Source of the DNA: Actinomycetes bacterium
GTDB taxonomy: Bacteria; Actinomycetota; Acidimicrobiia; Acidimicrobiales; RAAP-2
NCBI GenBank assembly: GCA_021826655.1
Contig: JAKAZC010000095.1
Span: 1-9,015 of the forward strand
Length of the DNA: 9,015 bases
Direction of reading: 5' to 3'
Below are positions 1 to 8,446 of the stretch, in pieces (position 1 is the stretch's first letter; every line of letters starts with the position of its first letter). Under the pieces are notes generated by a model that saw only the letters and a program-made list of their open reading frames with translations, was not told where the DNA came from and did no database searches. Both the position numbers and the translations under genes were made by a program.

Positions 1-192
1 CGCCCGGATGCCGAGGACCGGTGGCTGCTCGACCTGCCCGGCGCCAACCGCCACCTCCTGGCCCTGGCCGGGGTCCCCGCGGACCACGTCCACCCGGCCG
101 GGTTCGCCACCGGCCCGCCAGGCCCGTTCTTCAGCGACCGCTCCCGCAGGCCCTGCGGGCGGTTCGGGCTCCTCGCCCGGCTCCGGCCGTGA
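1..192 (+). CDS. pgeF: PgeF/YfiH-family (laccase-domain, DUF152) protein, C-terminal end
   Basis: Frame 1 is open from the window edge to a TGA at 190-192, giving 63 residues of a protein whose start lies outside. The residues match the C-terminus of the PgeF/YfiH/YlmD family: WLLDLPGAN, then LLALAGVP, then a PFFSDR segment followed by CGR and a short hydrophobic end (LLARL). Family members usually end with L-D-L, a GV, C-T, F-F-S-x-R-R and a G-R in this order and spacing. The C of the usual C-T pair is Ala here (FAT). The metal-binding His and Cys residues lie upstream and cannot be seen. The family was first called polyphenol oxidase/laccase. E. coli YfiH (PgeF) has been reported to remove UDP-MurNAc carrying L-Ser in place of L-Ala. 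The next genes act on UDP-MurNAc-L-Ala, which fits that role. The family call is fairly sure; function in this organism is inferred. Confidence 0.75.
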   Translation, partial: RPDAEDRWLLDLPGANRHLLALAGVPADHVHPAGFATGPPGPFFSDRSRRPCGRFGLLARLRP

Positions 193-289
193 CCCGCCCG
201 GCCGTCCCCGCCCATCTGACCGCCGACCCGCACCGCCCACCTAGCATGGTCGCCATCGCCCCCGCCCAACTTCCTCCGGTGAAGGCAGC
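193..289. other. Intergenic gap pgeF-murL, possible weak promoter
   Basis: This 97-bp stretch is GC-rich with no open frame that looks like a gene. Its least GC-rich point is TAGCAT at 242-247, which fits the loose actinobacterial -10 pattern TANNNT. A CTGACC at 216-221 matches TTGACA at four of six positions, but the spacer is 20 bp, longer than usual. If used, transcription would start about 35 bp before murL. It is equally possible that murL is read from the pgeF promoter upstream. The site is a suggestion only. Confidence 0.25.
281..285 (+). promoter_or_regulatory. Ribosome binding site of murL
   Basis: GAAGG lies 4 nt before the GTG at 290. It is a modest Shine-Dalgarno match, a little close to the start, but it is the only purine-rich stretch nearby and supports the GTG start. 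The ATG at 246 is in another frame and reaches a TGA at 291-293. Confidence 0.45.
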
Positions 290-1630
290 GTGACCCGGGC
301 ACGGGACAGCGCCGAGCCGTTCCGCTACGAGAGCTACCGGCTCGAGCCGGAGCACTCCCGGCTGGTCTGCCGCTACGCCCTCGGCCCGCGCCGGTTCGAG
401 GAGCGGATCTCCTTCGATCCGGGGGGTGACTGGGGCTCGGAGGCGGTCGAGGCGGCCGCCCGGCTCGTGCACCTGCTCGCCGGGGTCTCCTACTTCAAGA
501 CCGCGGCCCCCGGCGAGATCGACCTGGGGGACCTGGCCACCACGGCGGCCGAGCGGCGCTTCCTCCGCTCCTTCTACCTGAACGGCCTCGCCGAGTTCGC
601 CTACCGAAACGACGTCGACCTCTCGGGGGTGCGGGTGCACGGCCCCGACCGGGCGCCGGGCTCCCCCGCCTCGTACGGCGCCCGGACCGGCAGCCCCCTG
701 ATCCCCTTCGGGGGCGGCATCGACTCCATCGTGACCGCCGAGCAGACCAGGGCCAGGTTCCCCGATGCCGCGCTCTTCGTGGTGAGCGGTCCGGGCGGGC
801 GCTTCGACGCGATCGAACGCCCGGCCGCGCTGACCGGCCTGCCGGTCCTGCGCGCCGAGCGAGCCATCGACGCGCAGCTCCTGGGCCCGGCCGGGAGCGA
901 GTTCCTGAACGGCCACGTCCCGGTGACGGGCATCCTGTCGGCGATCGCCGTGATGGCGGCGGTGCTCGCCGGGCGCGACGCCGTGGTGATGTCCAACGAG
1001 TGGTCGGCCTCGTCGGGCAACCTGACGTCGGCGGGCCTGCCGGTCAACCACCAGTACTCCAAGAGCCACGAGTTCGAGACGGGCTTCCGGGAGGTCCTGA
1101 ACGGGACCTTCGGGGGGGCACCCCAGTACTTCTCGCTGCTCCGCCCGTTCAGCGAGCTGTGGGTCGCCCGCAGGTTCGCCGACCTGCCCCGCTACCACCG
1201 GGTCTTCCGGAGCTGCAACCGGGCGTTCCGGCTCGACCGCGCGCAGCGCCTCGACCACTGGTGCGGCGTGTGCGACAAGTGCTGCTTCATCGACCTGATC
1301 CTGTCGCCGTTCCTCGGCGCCGGGGTGCTCCGGGACGTGTTCGACGGGCGCGAGCCGCTCGACCAGCCGGCACTCGCCGAGCAGTTCCGCGCCCTGCTGG
1401 GCACGTCGCCCGCGGCCAAGCCGTTCGAGTGCGTCGGCGAGGTCGGCGAGTGCCGGACCGCGCTGCTCCTCGCCGCGGACCGGCCCGACCGCTCCGACTC
1501 GGCCCAGATCCGCGCGCTGGCCGCCGAGGTCCGCGCGGCGGGCGGCGGCCCGGCCGGCGTCGACCACCTCCGGCCCATGGGGGAGCACTGCGTACCCGAT
1601 GAGTACTCGGCCGAAGATCAGCTGGTCTGA
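290..1630 (+). CDS. murL: MurL, UDP-MurNAc-L-Ala-L-Glu epimerase
   Basis: This 446-residue cytoplasmic enzyme inverts the terminal L-Glu of UDP-MurNAc-L-Ala-L-Glu to D-Glu, giving the normal peptidoglycan intermediate. Family knowledge: MurL, described in Xanthomonas, needs ATP and Mg2+. The sequence shows a PP-loop-like ATP site, PFGGGIDS at residues 139-146 (canonical SGGxDS). Family-like blocks follow: NGHVPVTG (207-214), SNEWSASSGN (235-244) and NHQYSKSHEFE (253-263). A cysteine cluster at C309, C325, C328 and C331/C332, including CGVCDKCC, resembles the zinc site of QueC-type PP-loop enzymes. A shorter pair, C381 and C388, follows. There is no signal peptide or membrane segment. It starts with GTG after GAAGG. 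Its 3' end overlaps murD2 by 32 bp, so the two are probably translated together, and the partner makes the substrate. The call rests on remembered family motifs plus the adjacent MurD2; a different PP-loop enzyme is unlikely in this context. Confidence 0.88.
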   Translation: MTRARDSAEPFRYESYRLEPEHSRLVCRYALGPRRFEERISFDPGGDWGSEAVEAAARLVHLLAGVSYFKTAAPGEIDLGDLATTAAERRFLRSFYLNGLAEFAYRNDVDLSGVRVHGPDRAPGSPASYGARTGSPLIPFGGGIDSIVTAEQTRARFPDAALFVVSGPGGRFDAIERPAALTGLPVLRAERAIDAQLLGPAGSEFLNGHVPVTGILSAIAVMAAVLAGRDAVVMSNEWSASSGNLTSAGLPVNHQYSKSHEFETGFREVLNGTFGGAPQYFSLLRPFSELWVARRFADLPRYHRVFRSCNRAFRLDRAQRLDHWCGVCDKCCFIDLILSPFLGAGVLRDVFDGREPLDQPALAEQFRALLGTSPAAKPFECVGEVGECRTALLLAADRPDRSDSAQIRALAAEVRAAGGGPAGVDHLRPMGEHCVPDEYSAEDQLV

Positions 1631-2939
1631 GCTGCGGGGCAGCACCGTCGGGGTGTGGGGTCTCGGGGTGGAGGGCCGGGCCAACCTCCGCCGGCTCGAC
1701 GCCCTCGGTGCCACCGCCGTCCTCGTCGACGATCACCCGGGTCCGAGCGAGGAGGGGTCGCGACCCGTCGTGGCGACCGGGGCCGGAGGGCTGGCGGAGC
1801 TCGCCCGGTGCGACGTCGTCGTGAAATCGCCCGGGATCAGCCGCTACCGCGGGGAGGTCCGCCGGCTCGAAGCGGGGGGGGTGCCGGTCGTGGGGGGTCT
1901 CGGCCTGTGGCTTCAGGAGGCCGACCCCGCCCGCGTCGCCTGCATCACGGGGACGAAGGGCAAGAGCACCACCACGTCCATCGCCGGGCACCTGCTCACC
2001 CGGCTCGGCTACGACTGCCTCGTCGGGGGCAACATCGGGGTCCCCCCCTGGGACCCCGGGGTGGGAGACCGCCACGACTTCTGGGTGGTGGAGACGTCGA
2101 GCTTCCAGGCGACCGACCTCGCGAGCTCGCCCCGGACCGTGGCCGTCACCTCGTTGCACCCGGACCACCTCGACTGGCACGGCGACCGGTCGAGGTACTT
2201 CGCGGACAAGCTCTCCGCCTGCACGCAGCCGGGCGCGGACCTCACCATCGCCGACGGGCACGACCGGCTCCTGCGGGCCAATGCGGACCTCCTCGGCCCG
2301 AGGACCCGTTGGGTCGCCGACGAGGATCCGGCCACCGAGCCGTGGACCGGTGCGCTCGGGCTCGTCGGGGCCCACAACCGGCGCAACGCCCTGGTGGCGC
2401 GCCAGGTCCTCGTCGCGCTCGGCATCCCCGAGGCGGCCGACGAGGAAGCGCTCACCCGGGCCGCCTCGGGCTACCGGGGCCTCGACAGCCGGCTCCGGAA
2501 CATCGGGTCGGCCGGCGGGGTGGACTTCGTCGACGACAGCCTGTCGACGAACGTGCTCTCCTCGGTCGCCGCGCTCGAGGCGTTCCCGACCCGTCGGGTG
2601 GCGATCCTGGTGGGGGGGCACGACCGGGGGATCGACTACACGGAGCTGGCGCGGGCGGTCGTGGCGCGGGAGCGGCCGACGCTGGTGGTGACCATGCCCG
2701 GCAGCGGGCCCCGGATCGGGGCCGCCGTCGCGGCCCTCGGGGGATCGTCCGTGCCGGTGCTCGACCGGGGCGATCTGGCACAGGCGGCGCGCGACGCGTG
2801 GGAATGGGCGCGGCCCGGCGGTGTCGTCCTCCTCTCTCCGGCCTCGCCGAGCTTCGGGGCGTTCCGCGACTACCGGGACCGGTCGGTCGCCTTCGTCGCG
2901 GCCATGCGCTCGTGCGAGTCGGCCGCCGCGCAGGGCTGA
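1599..2939 (+). CDS. murD2: MurD2, UDP-MurNAc-L-Ala--L-Glu ligase
   Basis: This 446-residue Mur ligase joins L-Glu to UDP-MurNAc-L-Ala with ATP in the cytoplasm. The product goes to MurL for epimerisation. The N-terminal nucleotide-binding fold begins GVWGLGVEGR (18-27). The central ATPase domain has the P-loop GTKGKST (118-124), GNIG (144-147), E165 in VVETSSFQ, the HPDHLDWHG block (187-195) and K204 in YFADK, at the place of the carbamylated lysine of MurD. GAHNRRN (257-263) opens the C-terminal domain, which holds DDSLSTN (312-318), GGHDRG (339-344) and SPASPSFGAF (413-422). Canonical D-Glu-adding MurD normally reads D-S-K-A/G-T-N where this has D-S-L-S-T-N. That difference and the adjacent murL favour MurD2 over MurD. 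Length is normal. ATG 1599 lies inside the murL end; GGGGGAG at 1579-1585 is 13 nt upstream, rather far, so coupling by the overlap is likely. Mur ligase identity is near certain; L-Glu specificity is inferred. Confidence 0.9.
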   Translation: MSTRPKISWSELRGSTVGVWGLGVEGRANLRRLDALGATAVLVDDHPGPSEEGSRPVVATGAGGLAELARCDVVVKSPGISRYRGEVRRLEAGGVPVVGGLGLWLQEADPARVACITGTKGKSTTTSIAGHLLTRLGYDCLVGGNIGVPPWDPGVGDRHDFWVVETSSFQATDLASSPRTVAVTSLHPDHLDWHGDRSRYFADKLSACTQPGADLTIADGHDRLLRANADLLGPRTRWVADEDPATEPWTGALGLVGAHNRRNALVARQVLVALGIPEAADEEALTRAASGYRGLDSRLRNIGSAGGVDFVDDSLSTNVLSSVAALEAFPTRRVAILVGGHDRGIDYTELARAVVARERPTLVVTMPGSGPRIGAAVAALGGSSVPVLDRGDLAQAARDAWEWARPGGVVLLSPASPSFGAFRDYRDRSVAFVAAMRSCESAAAQG

Positions 2940-2959
2940 GCGCCGTCGATCGGGGCGGG

Positions 2960-2990
2960 GGCCGGCGGGGCCGGGGCCGGCGGGGCCGGC
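2960..2990. repeat. Two perfect 15-bp tandem repeats with hairpins, possible bidirectional terminator
   Basis: The 15-mer GGCCGGCGGGGCCGG occurs at 2960-2974 and again, without a gap, at 2975-2989. Each copy begins with the palindrome GCCGGC (2961-2966, 2976-2981), and a third copy of it is at 2985-2990. The last two form a 6-bp all-GC stem with a 3-nt loop (2982-2984), and other pairings are possible. There is no T-tract on either strand. It fills most of the 51-bp gap between the convergent murD2 and dehydrogenase genes and touches the stop codon of the latter. A role in ending both transcripts is inferred from position. Confidence 0.45.
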
Positions 2991-4346
2991 TCAGTCGGGG
3001 ATCAGCACTCGGGGGTTGAGGACCGAGTCCGGGTCGAGCGCCCGCTTGATCGCCCTGAACGTCTCGATCTCCGCGTCGGTGCGGCTGAGCCGGAGCCACC
3101 GGCGCTTGGCGATCCCGATCCCGTGCTCGGCGCTGATGCTGCCGCCCATCCGGGCGGCCAGCCGCAGCACCGCGTCGTCCACGAGCTCGTCGCCGGGATC
3201 GACACCGGCCACGTTCACGTGCACGTTGCCCTCCGCCGCGTGCCCGAAGAGCCAGACCCGCGCGAGCGGGTCGACCCTCGCGACCGCTCCCCTGACCCGG
3301 TCGACGAATTCCCCCAGGGCGTCGCGCGGCAGCGTCACGTCGAGCTTGTGCGGGGCGCCGAGGGTGTTGATGGCCTCGGTGTGCGCCTCGCGGTACCGCC
3401 AGAGTCCGGCCGCCCGCGCGGAGTCGTCCGCCACCGCGGTGTCGGCGATCCGCGCGACCGACGCGATGGCCGCGGCCAGGTCGGCCATGGGGTCGACCGG
3501 GTCGGCCGCCTCCAGCAGGAGGTACGCTCCATGCCGGCGGTCGAAGGGCCGCGGCAGCCCGGTCGTCTCGCACACGAGCGCCAGCCCGTCGTCGAGGAAC
3601 AGCTCGGCGGCGGTCAGCGACGGCAGGCCCCGCCGGAGGGGGCCGATCGCGTCCATCGCGGCGTGGACCCCGTCGAACGCGAGAAGCGCCACCGCGCGCC
3701 GATCGGCCAGGGGGACGAGGTCGAGCGTGGCCGCGGTCACGATCCCGAGGGTGCCCTCGCTCCCGCAGAGGAGGCCGGGGAGGTGGTAGCCCGTGTTGTC
3801 CTTGCGGAGGCCACCGAGATGCGAGACCACCGCGCCGGTGCCGAGGACGGCCTCCACGCCGACCAGCTGGCGCCGCGTGTCCCCGTAGCGGATGACCCGG
3901 AGGCCCCCGGCGTTGGTGGCGATCGTCCCCCCGACGGTGGCGCTCCCCCGGCTGGCCAGGTCCACGGCGTAGGACCACCCTGCGGCCCGGGCGGCGGCCT
4001 CCACCTCCGCCACGGTGGCGCCGGCCCCGGCCGTGACCTGGCCGCCCACCCCGTCCACCCTGATGATGGCGTTGAGGCGGCGCAGGCTCAGCACCACCTC
4101 GCCCCCCGTGGGCACGGAGCCACCGACGAGGCCGGTGTTCCCTCCCTGGGGGACCAGCGCGACCCCGAGGCGCCGGCACAGCTCGACGACCGCGGCCACC
4201 TCCTCGGTCGACCCGGGGCGGACGACCGCGGCGGCCGTCCCCGTGAACCGGCCCGTCCAGTCGGTGACGTAGCCGGCCAGGACCTCGGGGTCGTCGAGCA
4301 CGGCGCCCGGCCCGACCACCGCGCGGAGCCGGTCCGGCAGGTTCAT
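2991..4346 (-). CDS. FAD-linked D-2-hydroxyacid dehydrogenase (D2HGDH/GlcD family)
   Basis: This 451-residue flavoprotein should oxidise a D-2-hydroxyacid to the 2-oxoacid and pass electrons to a carrier. The FAD-binding PCMH domain covers about residues 35-215, with PQGGNTGLVGGSVP (66-79), VGGTIATNAGG (138-148), RYGDTR (153-158) and LLCGSEGTLGIVT (192-204). The C-terminal FAD-oxidase domain follows. R319, T323 and K334 have the same spacing as R386, T390 and K401, the substrate residues of human D-2-hydroxyglutarate dehydrogenase. H369, H376 and E407 match its zinc ligands. The usual G-H-x-x-D-G-N reads GHAAEGN (368-374), with Glu for Asp. No signal peptide or membrane segment is seen. D-2-hydroxyglutarate, D-lactate and glycolate are all possible substrates; the first fits the residues best. 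ATG 4346 follows GGGTGA by 4 nt. It lies 37 bp after clpB on the same strand. Family is sure, substrate is not. Confidence 0.9.
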   Translation of the reverse strand: MNLPDRLRAVVGPGAVLDDPEVLAGYVTDWTGRFTGTAAAVVRPGSTEEVAAVVELCRRLGVALVPQGGNTGLVGGSVPTGGEVVLSLRRLNAIIRVDGVGGQVTAGAGATVAEVEAAARAAGWSYAVDLASRGSATVGGTIATNAGGLRVIRYGDTRRQLVGVEAVLGTGAVVSHLGGLRKDNTGYHLPGLLCGSEGTLGIVTAATLDLVPLADRRAVALLAFDGVHAAMDAIGPLRRGLPSLTAAELFLDDGLALVCETTGLPRPFDRRHGAYLLLEAADPVDPMADLAAAIASVARIADTAVADDSARAAGLWRYREAHTEAINTLGAPHKLDVTLPRDALGEFVDRVRGAVARVDPLARVWLFGHAAEGNVHVNVAGVDPGDELVDDAVLRLAARMGGSISAEHGIGIAKRRWLRLSRTDAEIETFRAIKRALDPDSVLNPRVLIPD

Positions 4347-4357
4347 CGGGTCACCCG
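4347..4357 (-). promoter_or_regulatory. Ribosome binding site of the dehydrogenase within a small inverted repeat
   Basis: Read on the - strand, GGGTGA lies 4 nt before the ATG at 4346 and matches the 3' part of the GGAGGTGA consensus. The eleven bases just before the start, CGGGT-G-ACCCG, are a perfect 5-bp inverted repeat around one base, though a 1-nt loop is too tight for a normal hairpin. It supports the chosen start. Confidence 0.4.
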
Positions 4358-4383
4358 CCCCACGATCCCGGCCGCCCCGGCCC

Positions 4384-6879
<2,496 letters not shown>

Positions 6880-6884
6880 GGTGC

Positions 6885-7319
6885 CTACCTCCCTCGCGAT
6901 CGGGCGTTCAGCCCGCGGAACGGAACCGGCGCCTGGCTCAGCGGGACCAGGTCGCGCCGGTACTGGCGGTGGGTGCGCTCGACCTGCTCGGTGGCCTCGA
7001 CCCGCGCCCGCTCGAGCTCGAGCCGGAGACGGGCCACCTCCGCCTCGAGCTCGAGCACCCGGCGCACGCCCTCGAGGTTGAGACCCTCGGTCGTCAGCTG
7101 CTGGATGCGCCGGAGCTTGGCCAGGTCGAGGTCGGAGAACCGCCGGCTCCCCCCGCTCGTGCGGGTCGGGTCGAGCAGGCCCTTGCGCTCGTAGATGCGC
7201 AGGGTCTGGGGGTGCACGCCCGCCAGCTCGGCGGCCACCGAGATCACGTAGACCGCCCGGGCGCTCAGCGGCCGCTCGGCCTCCTGGCCGCCTTCGGGCC
7301 TCGGCACGTTCACTGCCAT
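6885..7319 (-). CDS. hspR: HspR, MerR-family heat-shock repressor
   Basis: This 144-residue DNA-binding protein resembles the actinobacterial heat-shock repressor. After a 22-residue variable leader come [19 protein letters not shown] (23-41, the helix-turn-helix), [21 protein letters not shown] (42-62, helix and wing) and [22 protein letters not shown] (71-92). A coiled coil for dimerisation runs to about 120, and a basic tail ends the protein. Known for the family: HspR binds HAIR operators (CTTGAGT-N7-ACTCAAG) with DnaK as corepressor and releases them when DnaK is occupied by misfolded protein. No HAIR-like site is visible here; it should lie before dnaK, beyond 9015. I chose ATG 7319 because GGAG is 9 nt upstream and only 4 bp separate it from the dnaJ stop. 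A GTG at 7343 would add eight residues and overlap dnaJ by 20 bp. Position after dnaJ is typical; a ClpB gene directly downstream extends the operon. Confidence 0.95.
   Translation of the reverse strand: MAVNVPRPEGGQEAERPLSARAVYVISVAAELAGVHPQTLRIYERKGLLDPTRTSGGSRRFSDLDLAKLRRIQQLTTEGLNLEGVRRVLELEAEVARLRLELERARVEATEQVERTHRQYRRDLVPLSQAPVPFRGLNARSRGR
6886..6893 (-). promoter_or_regulatory. Consensus ribosome binding site of clpB overlapping the hspR stop
   Basis: On the - strand GGGAGGT (6893-6887) lies 7 nt before the clpB ATG at 6879, and the TAG that ends hspR (6887-6885) shares its T. Ribosomes finishing hspR stand on the clpB initiation site, so translational coupling is likely. Confidence 0.7.
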
Positions 7320-7323
7320 GGGG

Positions 7324-8445
7324 TCACACTCCGAGGTAGTCACGCGGCGCGGCGTCGGTCACCGCGGCGAGCGACTCGACGGCGGACCGCTGCTCGTCGC
7401 TCAGCTCGGTGGGCACGACGACCTCCACCTTCACCAACAGATCGCCCGGCTTGGCGCCGTTCTTGCCCGCTCCGGCCGACACGCCCCGCCCCCGGACCCT
7501 CAGCGTGGTCCCCGGGGCCGTCCCGGCCGGTATCCGCATGGTCACCGGGTCGTCGAGGGTCGGCACCGTGATGGTGGTGCCGAGCGCCGCCTCGGGGAAG
7601 GTGATCGGGACGGTGAGGGTCAGGTTCCGTCCCCGGCGGCCGAACAGGGCGTGCCGGTCCACCCGGACCACCACGTACAGGTCCCCGGCGGGCGCCATTC
7701 CCTGACCGGGCTCGCCCCGCCCCTTCACCCGGATCCGCTGCGCGTCCTCCACCCCGGGCGGGATCCGGACCTTCACCCGCCGGTTGCGCCGCTCCGTCCC
7801 GGTGCCCGCGCACGTCGGGCACGGCGTGTCGACGACGGTGCCGCGCCCGTTGCACCGGGGGCAGATGGTGCTGAGGGAGAAGAGGCCCTGGTTGTCGTCG
7901 AGCGTCCCCCGCCCGTTGCACCGGGGGCAGGTGTGGACGTTGGTCCCGGGGGCCGCACCGGTGCCGTGGCACGTGTGGCAGCGCAGGTCCTGGGGGACGT
8001 TGACCGACGTCGTGACCCCCCGGACCGCGTCCTGGAACGACAGGTGCAGCTCGGCCTCGACGTCGGTCCCCCGCTGCGGGCCGCGCTCGCGGCGGCGCCC
8101 GGCCCGCCCACCGCCGAAGATCCCCCCGAGGATGTCCCCGAGATCGCCCATGTCCTCCACCCGGAAGCCGCCGCCGCCGGGTGCGCCGCCGGGCATCCCG
8201 AAGCCACCCGCCATCGGGCCGAGCCTCCGGACCTCGTCGTACTCCTTGCGCTGCTTCTCGTCGCCCAGGACGTCGTAGGCGGCGGCTATCTCCTTGAAGC
8301 GCTCCTCGGAGCCGGGGTTCGCGTCAGGGTGGTACTGCTTGGCCAGCTTCCGGTACGCGCGGGTGATCTCCTTGTCGGTGGCCGACGAGGGCACCCCGAG
8401 GACCTTGTAGAAGTCCTTCTCGAACCATTCGCGTTGGGGAGGCAT
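7324..8445 (-). CDS. dnaJ: DnaJ, Hsp40 co-chaperone
   Basis: DnaJ delivers unfolded clients to DnaK and stimulates its ATPase. The 373-residue protein is a complete type I DnaJ. The J domain (about 10-73) carries the HPD motif at 39-41. A Gly/Phe-rich linker covers about 79-113, including the D-rich EDMGDLGDILGGIF segment. The cysteine-rich domain has four intact CxxCxGxG repeats starting at C156, C173, C195 and C209, which bind two zinc ions in the family. Two beta-sandwich client-binding domains and the dimerisation end follow (about 217-373). The second and third repeats are both CPRCNGRG and are encoded by identical bases. The insertion-rich linker KNGAKPGDLLVKVEV is normal. The ATG is one base after the grpE stop (TGA-G-ATG), so the two are coupled, and hspR follows 4 bp later. 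This order is that of the actinobacterial dnaK operon. Actinobacteria often have a second dnaJ elsewhere; the location indicates the dnaJ1 type. Confidence 0.97.
   Translation of the reverse strand: MPPQREWFEKDFYKVLGVPSSATDKEITRAYRKLAKQYHPDANPGSEERFKEIAAAYDVLGDEKQRKEYDEVRRLGPMAGGFGMPGGAPGGGGFRVEDMGDLGDILGGIFGGGRAGRRRERGPQRGTDVEAELHLSFQDAVRGVTTSVNVPQDLRCHTCHGTGAAPGTNVHTCPRCNGRGTLDDNQGLFSLSTICPRCNGRGTVVDTPCPTCAGTGTERRNRRVKVRIPPGVEDAQRIRVKGRGEPGQGMAPAGDLYVVVRVDRHALFGRRGRNLTLTVPITFPEAALGTTITVPTLDDPVTMRIPAGTAPGTTLRVRGRGVSAGAGKNGAKPGDLLVKVEVVVPTELSDEQRSAVESLAAVTDAAPRDYLGV
7329..7332 (-). promoter_or_regulatory. Ribosome binding site deciding the hspR start
   Basis: GGAG on the - strand lies 9 nt before ATG 7319 and inside the last codons of dnaJ. 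It supports ATG 7319 over the upstream in-frame GTG at 7343. Confidence 0.5.
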
Positions 8446-8446
8446 C

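Noticed and set aside
131..1714. 527-codon - strand frame opposite murL
   Set aside because: It mirrors MurL codons and has an Arg/Gly/Ala/Glu-rich composition without domain signals. It also crosses the pgeF end and the murL/murD2 junction.
1874..1881. Run of eight G in murD2 (also seven G at 1112-1118 in murL and 2612-2618 in murD2) as possible phase-variable or quadruplex sites
   Set aside because: The runs encode Gly codons in a GC-rich gene, both reading frames are intact, and there is no regular four-tract pattern or off-frame continuation suggesting switching.
2452..4179. 575-codon - strand frame across murD2, the junction and the dehydrogenase
   Set aside because: Highly Arg/Pro/Gly-rich, out of frame with the dehydrogenase on the same strand and antisense to murD2; a composition artefact.
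4347..4383. Terminator between clpB and the dehydrogenase
   Set aside because: Only short GGCC self-pairings are present and there is no T-tract, so there is no support for a stop of transcription.
6880..7323. Separate HspR operator or promoter before clpB or hspR
   Set aside because: The gaps are 4-5 bp, and no CTTGAGT/ACTCAAG-like inverted repeat was seen near them.
7844..7930. Exact 21-bp direct repeat in dnaJ (7844-7864 and 7910-7930)
   Set aside because: It encodes the second and third CxxCxGxG zinc repeats, which have the same residues; identical codons are expected under strong GC bias.
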